Shown piece by piece: positions 11,601-24,200 of a stretch of DNA of 64,000 nucleotides. The position numbers and the translations under genes are program-made. The stretch is from NCBI GenBank assembly GCA_035772405.1, contig JAYKKM010000504.1, positions 3,813,623-3,877,622 on the forward strand. The letters run 5' to 3'. Each line of letters opens with the position of its first letter. The stretch's first letter is position 1. The notes under the pieces are model-generated. The model made no database searches. It had not been told where the DNA came from and worked only from the letters and a program-made list of their open reading frames with translations. The stretch is from Chrysogorgia sp. JL179-B06 (Eukaryota; Cnidaria; Anthozoa; Scleralcyonacea; Chrysogorgiidae).

Positions 11601-14600
11601 GTACCAATTATTATTGGAGCTCTGGGAAACTGCGAAGGTTTAGAGATCATGCTGGAATAATTAATAATAATAATTAATAATTATACCTAATTATACAAAA
11701 ACCTGGACGATCAACTTCACACATCTAATGATACCCCTAGGTTCAAACCATTTACTTTGAAGGAATACTAGTTGCAAATTTATATTCAGTTGCAAATTCC
11801 AGCCGAAACATTGAAGAGGCTGTGTAAAAGTGAAATAATAATAATAGTATAATAATAATAATAATTACTAGGAATGGCAAGAATCCTGAGGGGCTGGACT
11901 CATAACCTGCCATAGATATGCTACAGGAAGTACGTAGCAATGCATATCAGGCCGTAACCAATGTAAGACCGAGTAAATGTGGAAATAATACTATGAAAAA
12001 AATAATAAAAAATAATTATTAATAATAATATAAAATTGCTCAGGTGATCCCGTTGGGGTGTTATGTAAGAAATACAAACTGGAGCATGTGGAAAAGTGAC
12101 ACGAGCATATAAGCCTGAAAATGTCACTGAATATATGTATTAAATTTAAATCTGCTGTGGGATAGGAAAATTCAAACTGATAAGATAGCTAGAACATTCC
12201 CTGCTAGTACTTAGCACTAAATAAGAAGAGATATTGCACACTGATAGATGTTGTATGCCCATTTGATACAAAAGTAGAAAAGTACCAAGATCTATACAGA
12301 GAATTAACATGGCAATATAAGGAAGTAACAAATATTGTATGTGAAATCTCAAATAATAATGAATAATAATAGCAGGGGGGGAGAGGAGCCGTCACCCCTC
12401 CAATATCAATGGTGGGCCGTGGCAGTACCCCCACCAATAAAACAGAAGTGACATCTCAAATGTGGCATACAAACCAAAATGTCCAACTGCTGATCCACAC
12501 AACTGATGTATTGTATATAATTATATATACTACCTACAAGAATATTAATATTTAATCATGAATATCTGTAAATTAAGGTAAGAGATTTCTCCTAATATAC
12601 ATAAATTTTAACTTCGATTTTCTCAGCTAAAATAGCTCATATTATCACCAAATTAGTTGGTTAACATTATTTAGATGCATTCGTACTTTAAATTCACAAC
12701 CAATCTGTATGGGATTTACACGCAGGCGGCTCACCTTTTACAATATCAAACCAGATTGGTTGAAAACAGAAAGAACTGTGTTGCAAGTTGCAGAAAGGGT
12801 GTTACACATTCTGCAACTTACAAAAAATGTTGCAAGTTGTGGCAAAATGTATAGAAGCCCTTTCTTCAACTTCATTCTTTTGCATTGTATTTAATTTTAG
12901 ATATTGCTCTGTACATTTTTACCAGCAAAAATACTGCATGATTGCCAGTAAACTTTGTTCCTTATCAGTCATGACAACAGGCACATTTTTTACTCTGATG
13001 AATGGCTCTCCTCGATACATCACTGTCAGTATTTTCTTCCTAAAAATCTTGGCAGTTCACCACCTTTTTGTTTTGCTACATTTTTGCTTAGCTACATTTG
13101 CCTGGTGTGCAGTGGAAAGTCAAATTAATACCCAAGGGAATGTCAGGGAGGAGTGAGAAGCAGAGTGAAAAGAAAACAAAAGAGATAGAAGACAATGTTT
13201 TTATTTTTATAAGCTTTGCCATATCTAGACAAACATTTACACAATAACATATACAAGATGGGTGTCCACAACAAGGGTGTCCACAACAGCTTCGGCCAAT
13301 TACTGTGGTCCCTAAATATCACATATATGTAAACTAAACAATACACACCTTATACAGTTACATGTTAAATTACAGTGTACAAATACAGATACAAACCAGA
13401 AACAGCATGAAAGCAGTTTGTTAAGTTACATGCCTGGTTAGATTTAAGGCAAATTGTTTTCCACGAGCATTAGGTTCATCTACATGACATTGTATTATTG
13501 TTTTCTACCTGAGCAGAATGATAGTAATTGAGTAATGAGTTTTTGTTGTTAGAGTGATATATTTACTATATAGATCCTTGTTGTCCAAATAGTATAAGAT
13601 TTTTGATATATCAGAGTGTTGGATTTCTTAATTTGGAATGTACTGAATTCATTTTATCCATCGTGCTAAACAAAAACAGTGGCTTAATTGTTCGAAATTA
13701 AGCAAGGAACACCTAAGTTCCATCAAAGCTTCATTTGATAGACTTTTCAAACCCCACAGCACCTGTATTATGTAATTTAAAAGTCTAGATTGTTTGACAA
13801 GCAATCACATCACTGCCAGTGATGACTGGATTAATATTAATCAAATATCTAAAAAGGTTGGTACTGCCGAAATAGTGTGTAAGTCGTCTAACGTTTCCAG
13901 CAAAGGCCCTTTTTAGATATTTTATTTGTATTTCTACACTGCCTGATGCAGCACAACACATTTTATCACTTATTGCTGGATTAATAACACATTGTTATCC
14001 AGTTATATCACCATAGATGATTAAAAGATTTTGCATGACCATGTTGGGACAGCCATGTTGCATGGTAGAACAATGGTTCCTTCTACATGGCTATGGTCAC
14101 ATGATCTTGCAATACCTCTATACCATTAACAAAATACCATCAAGGATCAACACTGATCATAATGTACCTAATGCTCCAAGCTATCATCATATGCTTGGAT
14201 TAGTGGTGGGCAATACTTTGCTTAAATTGATCAATACTTTCTATATACTCACAATCGATACTTTTCTTAGATATCGATAATTTTGATACTTGTCATGTTC
14301 TATCGTGCCCAAATTTGTACACCGTGCAAGAGGTGTACCTTGATTGATACAGATTCATTGAAGGACCTTGAGTGATACAGATTCATTGAAGGAAAATGTC
14401 AATAGTATACAGCTTACAATAGAATACTAGGCATATGTCAAAAAGTGAAACATTAATAAATAAAGTCTTACAATACAATAAGCATATGTCAAATATACAT
14501 ATATATATAAATCCTTGCAATACAAAGTCACTATAATATAGAGTATAGGTTAAAAAGTAAAAATTGTACCGCCGATAAACTCCAACAGTCCAACTTAGGC

Positions 14601-14700
14601 TCTTACGATAAAATACGTGAACGTCTAAGCATTAAAAGGTAATATCTATTCGACAAACTATTTCAAATACCACAAAATATTACGAAAAACAAGAAACATT
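11601..14700. other. Intergenic spacer between divergent MBD5/6-like and EPC genes
   Basis: This AT-rich sequence contains (TAA)-type low complexity near 11640-11690, 11836-11860 and 11996-12030. A segment rich in GCAACTTGCAA motifs lies at 12745-12840; a related inverted segment is at 17150-17230. A short direct duplication at 14340-14395 repeats GATACAGATTCATTGAAGGA. No coding exon was recognised on either strand. Confidence 0.5.
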
Positions 14701-15059
14701 CAGAGTTGATCGGTAAAAATATACGAAGAAATCGCCAAAACGAACAGACGTGTTTATGATGCAGATATTTTCCCCTTCGATGACCATTGAGCATGCGTCG
14801 GCATCATTCCTGTAGGATCATGGGTAATGTAGGGAGCAACTGTATTTTGCCGCCATGATGGATTTTCAAAATAGGCATTTCAAAATAAAACCTAATCGGA
14901 ATGACTGAAAAAGGAGGCAACCGATCAAAAAAATGTACGACATGAGTTAGAAAAAGTATCGTATATCAACATCATAGTGTTGCTTGTGGAGCTTCGCCCA
15001 TGTGGTGAAAGAGAACTTCCTTCGAACTCTGCCTTGTCTTCAAAGAAAACAAGATCAGT
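14700..15059 (+). promoter_or_regulatory. EPC promoter / 5' UTR region
   Basis: This is the sequence directly upstream of the EPC ATG. It contains GCCGCCATGATGG at 14849-14861, close to the YY1 consensus with one mismatch and typical of TATA-less housekeeping promoters. No TATA box is evident. The exact transcription start is unknown. Confidence 0.4.
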
Positions 15060-15212
15060 ATGAGTAAATTGTCGTTTCGAGCTCGCCAGCTCGATGCAAA
15101 CAAGCCACTTCCCGTGTTTAGGGTGGAGGAACTGCCGGATTTATCAGAAATATCTACAATCAATCGCGCGGTGCCTCAGATGCCCACGGGAATGGAGAAA
15201 GAAGAGGAGACC
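15060..15212 (+). CDS. EPC: EPC exon 1 (residues 1-51)
   Basis: The ATG at 15060 begins MSKLSFRARQLD, the invariant start of EPC proteins. The exon ends ...MPTGMEKEEET in phase 0 at the perfect donor GTAAGTAA. Confidence 0.95.
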
Positions 15213-18200
15213 GTAAGTAATATGTTGTAAATCAAGCTCACTTTCATGATAATCCAAAAAATTTAAATAGCATGTTAATTATATTTTTCTAGCTTGCAAT
15301 GCATGATTTTAGCTATTTTTTGATGCTTTTTAAAAAATTTCTCACAATTTACTATTATTTTGAAATTCACAAGTCACGTGACCAGTACTCATTTTACGTC
15401 GGAAGTTGAATTTGTGAATTAAAAACTCGCGCGGAAATTGAAGAGCGATTTTATAGCGCTTTGGCTTGAAACATTTAATTGATTATGACTCCTAAATGGC
15501 ATCCTTACCTGTTGATCAAGCTGGTTACAGTTGTTTTCAATAGTTTAAGGAAGGTCACATAACTTATTGTTTGCATATATAATTGTTTTAATTCATGAAG
15601 GTTTATATTAAAACTGAATAACAGTCACTACTGTGCATTTGCAGAATTTGTTTACATTTTTTGTTGATGTTTATCGTTCAGAGATGTTCTCATGGGGGAA
15701 TAAAATTTGAAACCCGCCTTTCTGGGTTACAATTGTTTGAAGTCGTGCCATATGTATAACCCAGCAAAATTGTTGTTAGTTGAGAGGGCCAGGGTGCACC
15801 CATGCATAGGCTATGTTGGAGTTATGCCAAAACCTGGTTAATTTGGCAGCAAAATAGCAATATACAGTAAAATGGTGCCAAGGCAAATACCTTGGTTTCC
15901 GGTTTCCTGACCCTACCTAGTTTTTACTAGATACAGTATATCAATTGCATTTCAAGCATTCTTTTGTGTGAGCCTCACTAACAAATGATGCAGCAACAAC
16001 ACTATACCCTGATTGGCTACTAAGCATGTTATATATCTTGATAAAGGCATGTTGACATGATATGTGAACTTTATTTGTCGTTTTTGATGAATGTTTTAAG
16101 CATTTTTATTGTAACTAGAAGTCAAGCAGTGCCTAAATATAAATTTAATCAAGTGACTATACCTGCAATTTTGAAAGTATTTTCATAACTATGAAGCCGA
16201 CAAATTGTTTAGGTAATCTGCATGACCACATGTGGTGCTAGAGCAGGTATAGAAATTCACGCAATTCCGTTGCTTCGTGTATAGTAAAATGCTTAATACT
16301 TATTACTGTACGTAGTACACAAGGCATGCACAAACGTTCGATCGTCACTTCTGATGCTGCCATTTTGACAGCATTAAGCAACTTCCATCCCAGGGCTTTT
16401 GTTTAAAGTCATAGGAAGATCTAGGGGTGGGGTGCAGGGGGTGCACACCCCCCAGAGAAAATTAGCACCCCCCAGAAAAAGTCGGTATCAACCAGTATAT
16501 ATTAAAATTTTCATGATTTATGGCATTTTTGACATAACTTTGGTGGTGGTGGTGGATGGGTGCACCCCCCTGAAAAATCTGCACCCCCTCTATGAGATGA
16601 GCCTGGATCTGCCCCTGTTTAAAGTTGAAGTCAACCCCCAGTGCAACAACTTGGCCTCAAATGAAATATAATTTTCAAGTTCTTATTTCCTTGTTTAACC
16701 AATAAAACTAAGTGGACTTTTAAAACCTTTTTTGCCTTGAAACCTTTTAAAACCTTTTAAAACCTTTTTGGTTAAAGCCATTTACTGACTTTAGTGCATA
16801 AACTAATAATTATCATTAATGATAATTATAAACAAAGTTTACAAGGTAAAAGAAAATGAGTTCACTGCTAGAAATAATTTGACCGGTCACATGCTGACCC
16901 ACCATGACTGATTACTGGTGATCAAATCATGAAAATCAGTGGTGAGTGACCACTGACGTCCCATTATTTCAAGTGCTGTTTGCTACATTGAATGGTGCCA
17001 GCCTGTCATATTGCAAACAACTTGAAGTTAACATATTGAAATTCAAAATGTGGTGTAGTGGATCTTCAGATGGAATGGTAGATTTCAAAATCTACAGTAC
17101 AATGTACTAGTGGTATTCCTCCTGTATAGTGAAAAAAGGTCTACATGGTACATTTTTGCTGCAACTTGCAAGCAATTTGCAACTTGCATTTCCTTTTGTT
17201 TTCAACCAATCTGGTTTGATATTGTCAAGATAGCATGCACAGTCTAGGGTCACACAGGCTGCCAGTTGGATGGCACATGTTGGATGGCACACGTTGGATG
17301 GCACACTTGTTGCAAGTAGCAGGACTTGCTGCATGTGTGACTCCCTCTTTGCAATGTGTGAATTTTTGCAAGAAGATAATTATTTCGAGAGGTCATAAAT
17401 CCTCATCCTAATTTTACTGGATGCAGAGAGAGTGAAAACAACTCTTGTGGTACACTCTTCTATAGCTTCCACCAACTCTCTCATATATTTATCATAGCTT
17501 TATTTTAGTTGCATATATATGACTTGTACAATGTACAATGTACACTAGTAGTTTGGATTTATAATGAAATGTAACTTTAAGAATTTATTGTTGTACGTGC
17601 ATTGTGACTATTGTATAATGTTCCTAAAACGTCTTTATTATTATTATTATTATTATTTGTAATATACAACAATATTATACAGAATCAGAAAATTATTTGG
17701 GAAATTATTTATTATACAGAATGATTCACATGGGGAGATTGAATTGTGAGATATTTTATCTCCAAGCTAACTGTGAAAGTAGTGGTAGTTTCGCTTCCAC
17801 CATTGCAATGAGTCATTGTCTCTGTCAACGATAGGGAATGCACAATATGTAAAAGTCAATCACTTTGGACAGGCGATCACACAGAGCGATGTCTTCTCTG
17901 ATATATTCACGCTCCAAGACTGAGTACTGTAAAGCATTTCAAAGACACTATCAAAAAAAATTGTCTCTAGCTTTTCCTTTCTGTATAAACACAAACTATA
18001 GATTTTAGCCATAATAAATTATTAGTTAATACTAATTTTATTGTTGAAATATTGAATTGTCATGGTTTTGCATTTGAAGATTTTAAGCTGGGCTCTTATA
18101 TTTATTCTACGACTACCTTAGTGTGTATAAATAGTTAAATTGGTCCCAAATTTATACAAAGTTCAAATTAAAGTATAATATAAAATAAATACAAACAGAT

Positions 18201-21200
18201 ATAAACTAGGAGTTCTTATCAGAAGTGAAATGCTGCCTCTGGACTGACACAGGAGCATTGGGTACGAGGTTGGAGCAGAGTTCAGGAATGTTGCTAGAAA
18301 TTTTCTATAGCATAGAGGATCAATTAAATAGAATGTAGGATCTAAACCATGTATCAAGCTTAAAGGCGATCATATAGCCTTGAAATAATATTAAAATAAC
18401 ATACAGTAATCATTAGTTTATTGCATACAGTTCTGTTTCGTACAGGCGAACCTGCACTCATCAGACAAGTGCTAGACTAAATGTCTATAAGCACTGATGA
18501 GTGCAGGTTCGCCTGTACGAAACAGAACTGTATGCAATAAACTAATGTCAAAAGTGTAACCGTGTCCAGTTTAATTATATATATATATATTTATATATAT
18601 ATATACTGTATATATATATATATATATTTGTATATAACATATCAAGCTGAAATCCTCAGAAAATGTTTCTGAGTCCTGGACAGAAATTGAACCTGTCGAT
18701 TCAAAAATATTTTCTGAAGATTTAAGCTTGCAGATTATTGCATCTACGTATCATTTGCATTATTTGTTGCTGACAACCTCTAAAAATGCTGATGAGTTAT
18801 GATTATGATAATTAATATTTCATGATGGTTACAACTAAAATTTTATTGTGTGCTGTAGATTAATAATTGAAAGAAACCCCTTATTTTTAGGAACACCACC
18901 TACAACGAGCCATCTCAGCACAGCAGGTGTACGGAGACACACAACAGCTTGTAATCCCTACACCTGAAACGAAGCCAGTTGTCGATGCTTCTCTTGTTGA
19001 TGACAATGAAGCAGATTTTAAGATACCAAAGCAGTACATTCATGTACAAGGTTGGAGCATTATTTTATATCTTTAAAAATAATGTCTTACCACTTTATGG
19101 CTCAGGGGTGAGCCTGTCATTCTCCCAATAATATCAATGATTAACCAAGTATAAAAGTAATAAATTTAAAGGAAATGATCATGACCAAAGTATAAAAAAT
19201 GTTTGAAGACCATGAGGAGTCTCTATGTTGACCCGGGGCATTTTATTATCAATCAAAAGAATTAACAGCACTAAGCAGTTTGGCACTGTGTATCAGTTGG
19301 CATTGAATTCTGAACTACTGTACCTTTCTAGACTACTGTAGTTTGAAAGGAAAATTAATATGGATCATGATTACACTGTATAGCTTGTGTGTTGCTGTCA
19401 GTGTGTTACTTGTGCATTACTGTCATATTTGTGTGTTGTGGAAATAGCATTGTGCACAGATTCTATTTTTAAACTGAAATTAATTGACTTAGGTTTAATG
19501 ATAATTCAGGCAAACATTTATACATCATTTGTGTGCTTTGCTATTCAGTTTATGTGTAATTCATAGGAAACTTGTGTTTGTTGTTTAGAATTTAGGAGAA
19601 TGCTGAGCATAACTGAGAAACATTTAACCATTACATTATTTTTTATGTTACATTACATTACATTCATTACATTACAATTTATATAAACAATTCACTCCCT
19701 TTAATACCTGAACAGACACTGTGTATCTACAGTGCACTATATACAAGGGTTAAACTAATAATAATACATAACATTCCATAGTAACTATACTTATACTACT
19801 GGAATATTAAAAAAACATAAGCCAATGAAATACTTTTTCTCAGAAAAACTCTTTAGAACATAATAATACTATAGCGATAGAACATTTTGGAAGCTACTGG
19901 TAACCACTTATAGTTAACTATTTGGAAGCTTAGTAACTGCATATACTATGATATACTTTAAACTGTACTGTACAAATTACTGCTTCAGGGAGCTACATAA
20001 ATAATGATCTAGCAGTCTCAGCAGTGCCTGGGATGGGATATTGTACTGTACCGTAGGTTAACCCTTTAAACCATGGTCGCAAGTGACATAAAATTCTCCT
20101 TATTGATCTCTAAACATTTCTTACCTTACTAGTTGGAAGAAGTTGTTTTAAAAACATGTCAGTTTATCTTTGGTATTCATTTCCTTAATTCTCATCAATG
20201 CCTCTATGCATGGTTAACCATGAATGATATTATCTTGAGAAGTGATAGGTGCTGATCAACCCCTGCAGGGCATAAAAGGTTAACTGTAATACATTTTTCT
20301 TAGGATTGGCTTGTTTTTATGTTGGGGGAAGACTTAATAATATCAAGATCACATATATACTGATAATATACTTCATTATTCTGTTCTTTATTATTTACAA
20401 TGTGATTTATTTAGCTCTGGGTTTTGAAGACGAGATACCGGAATATGACTTAGATGAAGAGGACTTGGAATGGTTGGCAAGCATTAATAAGGACAAGGTA
20501 AGTTGATTTGTTAAAGTGACTACTATAATACAGTGTAATCATGTTTGGGCTTTTTAAGTATTATTTTATTATTATTTTATAAACTTTATAACCCCAGGGA
20601 CACAAAGCTGAACTGCACAATGATTCAACAATAATATATGGAGAGTTTGCTTTAAAATTTAACAGACCTACTGTATTTAGAAAAATTATTCAATTCCTAC
20701 ATTTTCACTGCTGAATCACACTGCAAAGTGTTTGTATGTCCCTGGGTTGCTATCACTTCCTGTGAAAAGCTTCGAAGATTTTAAATATATAAAAAAACAA
20801 ACTTGAGAGAGGCATTTAATTTTAAAAACTAAACCTATAAGTACAGTTAACACTGTACAAATGTAAGTCTACCTGACTGTGATTGCCAGGTATTCTATTA
20901 TTTACTGTACTTGCATCAATGATACAGAAGGTATATGTGACTGTATACAGAATCCAATTGAGGACTTACCGTAAACCTTACAGATGATTGGCCTGTACAC
21001 CAGCTAGGGTTCTCATTAGGGCCTGTGAATTTGATAAAGTACTGTACCTGTAGATGGTGAACAACCCTAGGGATCAGTATAATTTATTGTCAATGGCCCA
21101 GAGGTCCATCTGATAGGGGGTACCATATTATGGGGGCATGAATTCGTGAGGTATAATGTTTAAAAACGTGATCATAGAATAATACTCTATTTTAACAAAA

Positions 21201-24200
21201 ATATTTTCACAAACATATCTGAATCTTTGCTGACTGAACAATTGTCTTTTTTTTATCAAATAATAAAAAGTAGATGGTGAACATTTAGCAAGTAGACATC
21301 CTGGCCCCCAGGTCCTAATGAGAACCCTGTTTGTCACCCTAAGATCCTAAATTTGATGTTTTCCTAATGGGTTCATGGGTTGTGCTCTTTTTGCACAAAA
21401 CCACAATGATGATACCTGTATATGTGTGGTTGGTAATAAGCATGATTATTGTAAGCATGATCATTGTAATTAGCCAAAGTGCCACACCAACTCGCACCTG
21501 TCAGGTTTGGTTTACAGTAATAACTGTGTATCAAACCTGTTGTAAAATTAAAGATTTATGCAGAGTATTTTTATTTGCTTGTTAGGAGAAATTACCTGGA
21601 CTTCACTTTGAAAAACTGATTGATAAATTGGAGAAAGGATCTGGAACTGAGGTATTCTGATAAACAATAATCATATTGCAATTACATGTGCATGAACCAA
21701 CAGCAGCAACGACAACAACCTTTAATATTAGATTTAAATTGTAGTTACAGTATGTCACAGTTTTAACACCCGGGTATTACATGATAGCAACTTTCCATGC
21801 AGCACAATCTAATGCCAGTCACCTTATACAAATCCGTCTTTCCAAATCTGTTTGCACAACCTGCTCCCATGTCTTCCTACATGTAGGTACATCCCTATCA
21901 ATGATCTTTTACACCCAATTATCTTGATCCATCATGTGCACATGGCCAACCAACCATCCTACTCCTACAGATAACATCCTTGATGTTAACCATTCCCAAA
22001 TTACCTCTTAGCTTGTTTGATGTCTTCCTGTCTGTCAATGTTCCATTACACATCTACACTGTATCTAATTCTCAAATCAGTATGTTCAAATCTCCTAACT
22101 TACATAATAATATCACATTATCACCATTTATTATTGTTGCACTTTTATACAACTTTCCTTTTAGTTTCAGTGATATTCCTCAGGAGGTTAACATTGGAAG
22201 CAACTCTCTAAACGTCTTCCAAGCACATATTACTCTACAAATTGACCTGTTCTCTGCACCACCACCTGCACTTATTATATCACCAAGATAGTAAAACTTG
22301 TTCATGCACTCTAACAAGTCTGCACCAGTGCTAACATTCTCTAACCTCTCAGCCTGTTGGCCTCTACCTTTCATGCTACTGGTTAACACATGTAACTACA
22401 TGTGAATCCAACAGTTGCACTTGGTGCACAATATTGAATTCACACTAACTCCCTTCTTGCACACACCACATGGCCACATTCCAGATGTCACTACTGGCCC
22501 TTTTCCTATACAGTACCAATTATCTTTGTCTTGTGCACTCATGTTTACACTTGTCAACAAGCTCTTCCATACTTTATGCAATCAACATAAGATCATCAGC
22601 ATGGAGTAACTCCCAAGAAAGACCAGACCTGACGTTCTGAACTCATACGAAATTGCTTCCAAAACCATTGTAAACAGCAGGGGATCAGCACACAGAGCCC
22701 TGATGTACCCCCAACCTTCACCCTGAAATCTACTCGCACTCTGTCATTTACTTCACACAGCTCTTAGCATCTTTATATAAAGCCATAACAACTCTAACCA
22801 GCCATTCTTCAACATCAAGCTTCTGCATTGCCCACCAAACAACTTCCCTTGGTACCCTATCAAATGCCACAAATGCTAACTACAGTTTTCTACGTTTAAT
22901 GGAAATATTTAATGGAAACTAATACAAGTTCTACATGCCCCTTACATGCCCCTTACTCGTGGGATGTACTGGTCATCGAAATTTCTTTGTTGTCTACAGT
23001 AATTCTAGACATTGAGGTGCAATGTGCAGGTTATAAGACTTTGAGCAATGGTACTATTCTTGAGGAAATATGTTCTCTTTGGCGAGAAACAAAAATTTGC
23101 TATTTACGATAATATGTGTTATTTCCTACTGCAGGTTTTGTCATTTGCTGCAGCCAGGGCTATGATGAAGGATGAAGAATTTTTGGAACCTGTTTACAAT
23201 TACTGGGTGAAAAAGAATAATTGTGTGAACAGGTTAATTTTTCAACTGAAGTCAGAGAAGAAAGATGTCCAATCACCTAGTGACCCTTACATTGCATTCA
23301 GGAGAAGGATTGAGAAGATGCAGACAAGAAAGGTACAGTGCAATAGATTAACAGAGAAAACAGGAGAACATTAGTAAAAAAATAGGCACGCGATGCGTAC
23401 ATATGTCTACCGCACAGAAACCTTGCCCACAAGACAAGAATCTCTTTATTTATTTTACTTAAACGCACTCCAGCCACGACGAACAATGATGCTTCGATTT
23501 TATGCCCCGTGAGTATTTCCCGATTATGCAACGGCCGAAAATTTCGATAACAATCCACGTCCCTTTTGTCCAATTGCAAATCGCGGAAAAAGTGAAACGT
23601 TCAAGATGACAATCAATAAACACGTTGACATAGTCAACGCCTGCGGTAGCCATAAAAATGCCGTCAGGTTTTTTAATAAGAGTGCCTGCACTTTAAATTA
23701 AATTTAGACAAGGTTCGCGTCAAACGCGCACTGTGGTTACTTCCAAAGAGGCACGTGACGCTACGTCGCTGCAATTAGGCCACCATCTCTTACGTTAACT
23801 GAGACGCAATATCAGCTAAAATTGGATCTTCTGTCCGCTGTTTGATCCACAATGCAACCCACTCACACAGCAAGCTACCCTAACACAAAGTTACCCAGAT
23901 ATCTGCATGTTGACTATATAGCTGTGGTATTGTGTCACATGTTCTGTTTGCTGGGTAATCCGCATACAGTAACTTGGTGGATCTTGTTGAACTTATGCTA
24001 TGAAGCTCACAGGCGTTACATGTTATGTACATGTACAGTACGTATGTTGAATTTCACTGGTTTGCTGCATGTGTTTGGTTCGCTTGTCCCAACCACTCCC
24101 CTTAAAAAAGATCTACGATCAAACGTATGTGTGACAGGTGCTGGAGGTTGACATGTATCAGAGTTGCCATGGTGTTACTTCATGCCATGTTGCTTCATGG

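Larger units (their letters stand above)
15213..18890 (+). other. EPC intron 1
   Basis: This 3.7-kb intron contains a hAT-type element (16410-16617), GCAACTTGCAA-rich repeat sequence (17150-17230), (ATT)n at 17637-17656, a 54-bp-arm palindrome (18411-18547), (TA)n at 18575-18630 and a SINE fragment (18640-18705). The remainder is AT-rich with no recognisable gene. Confidence 0.7.
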
